From the NCBI RefSeq assembly GCF_011304195.1, contig NZ_CP049887.1, positions 2,046,001 through 2,110,000 on the forward strand: a stretch of 64,000 nt of DNA. Direction: 5' to 3'. Under the pieces are notes generated by a model. It saw only the letters and a list, made by a program, of their open reading frames with translations, did not search any database and had not been told where the DNA came from. The first letter of the stretch is position 1; the number at the start of each line of letters is the position of its first letter. Positions 63,195-64,000 of the stretch are shown here, piece by piece. Source of the DNA: Vagococcus hydrophili (GTDB lineage Bacteria; Bacillota; Bacilli; Lactobacillales; Vagococcaceae). The position numbers and the translations under genes are program-made.

Positions 63195-64000
63195 ATGGAA
63201 ATCCAATTTTTAGGAACAGGTGCAGGTGTACCTTCAAAGCAGCGTAATGTCACAGGAATTGCGCTTAAATTATTAGATGAAAGAAATGCTGTCTGGTTAT
63301 TCGATTGTGGTGAAGGAACGCAGCAGCAAATTTTAAATACAACGATTCGACCAAGAAAAATCGAAAAAATCTTTATTACTCATTTGCATGGTGATCATAT
63401 TTTTGGATTACCAGGTCTTTTAAGTAGTCGTTCATTCCAAAGTGGTGAAGGTGTGTTAGAAATTTATGGTCCTAAGGGTATCCGTAATTTTGTTTTAACC
63501 AGTTTGAAAGTATCAGAAACTCATCTGAAGTATCAAATTAAATTTATCGAAATTGAAGAAGCTGGTTTGATTTTTGAAGATCAAGGATTCAAGGTATATT
63601 GTGAAGAGTTAGATCACCGGATTAAGTGTTACGGTTACCGCGTTGAGGAAGCTGATTTCCAAGGAGAATTACTTGTCGATAAATTAAAAGAGTTGAATAT
63701 TCCTTCAGGCCCAATTTATAAACGAATTAAAAATGGCGAAATATGCGAATTAAATGATGGTCGTGTCATTGATGGGAAAGACTTTATCGGAGAATCTCGT
63801 GATGGTCGTATTGTCACTATCCTGGGTGATACAAGACTGCATCCCAATAGCTTAAAATTAGCTCAAGATGCGGATGTCTTGGTACATGAGAGTACCTTTA
63901 GTCGTGATGAAAGTAAAATGGCGAAAAGTTACTATCATTCAACATCAACACAAGCAGCAAGTGTGGCTCGTGATAGCAAGGCAAAACAGTTACTATTAAC
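63195..64000 (+). CDS. rnz: Ribonuclease Z (partial, runs off the window)
   Basis: An open frame from ATG 63195 continues past base 64000, giving 268 residues of an expected 305-315. [18 protein letters not shown] is the N-terminal metallo-beta-lactamase start and [15 protein letters not shown] the zinc-binding HxHxDH motif; ILGDTR and HESTF carry later ligands. RNase Z cuts the 3' trailer from tRNA precursors. The site AGTAGG lies just upstream. The 63061-63194 gap is AT-rich and may hold its promoter (TTGAAA at 63071, no firm -10). Confidence 0.95.
   Translation, partial: MEIQFLGTGAGVPSKQRNVTGIALKLLDERNAVWLFDCGEGTQQQILNTTIRPRKIEKIFITHLHGDHIFGLPGLLSSRSFQSGEGVLEIYGPKGIRNFVLTSLKVSETHLKYQIKFIEIEEAGLIFEDQGFKVYCEELDHRIKCYGYRVEEADFQGELLVDKLKELNIPSGPIYKRIKNGEICELNDGRVIDGKDFIGESRDGRIVTILGDTRLHPNSLKLAQDADVLVHESTFSRDESKMAKSYYHSTSTQAASVARDSKAKQLLL

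Overview
The window comes from a low-GC Gram-positive bacterium of the lactic acid group, most probably Enterococcaceae. Vagococcus is my best guess, from gene content only; no database search was possible. Pointers are the lower mevalonate pathway, an EfaCBA-type manganese transporter, an LPXTG surface protein, Lactococcus-type PurBoxes and the yqeG-yqeM operon. No rRNA, tRNA, CRISPR array, transposase or phage gene was found.

Layout. (1) 1-18642: histidine catabolism. The end of ftcD, fchA, fhs, hutD, an APC permease and hutH lie on the + strand. hutI (-) and hutU (+) diverge further on, followed by a GltS-type symporter and a 1012-residue BTAD/ATPase/TPR regulator. Histidine goes to urocanate (HutH), imidazolone propionate (HutU), formiminoglutamate (HutI), then glutamate plus formimino-THF (FtcD). 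FchA gives methenyl-THF, and Fhs can recover ATP from formyl-THF. Between the hut genes sit a full-length histidyl-tRNA synthetase gene, a YitT protein, a GNAT protein read from an ATC start, and a CPBP protease. (2) 18682-23292: a hypothetical membrane protein, an OmpR-type two-component system with a small secreted acidic peptide beside it, a membrane-anchored hydrolase, and a paired small DMT transporter. (3) 23543-40377: a sugar kinase, then purine synthesis in two operons (purEKB and purCSQLFMNHD), separated by an LPXTG-anchored amidase and a small basic protein. (4) 40378-41463: an unassigned leader and a broken sortase-like gene. (5) 41669-47567: the ribosome-assembly/NAD operon yqeG-yqeH-yhbY-nadD-yqeK-rsfS-yqeM, then tmcAL and a DsrE-like gene. 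rsfS appears to start with ATT. (6) 47721-54485: DUF3955, DUF2975 and XRE genes, then on the minus strand a mevalonate operon led by a small membrane protein and a TctA-type permease. (7) 54681-64000: ilvE, a cyclophilin lipoprotein, mupG under a NagR/DasR-like operator, a DUF4003 gene, obg, the efaCBA operon with Fur-like and MntR-like operators, and the start of rnz.

Non-coding highlights: three intergenic hairpins with the same architecture, each just upstream of a terminator, two of which show compensatory stem changes; PurBoxes whose central G lies at about -76 from both inferred pur start sites; an 11-bp-period direct repeat at the -35 of the secreted-peptide gene; and an 11-mer shared by the hutH and hutU leaders.
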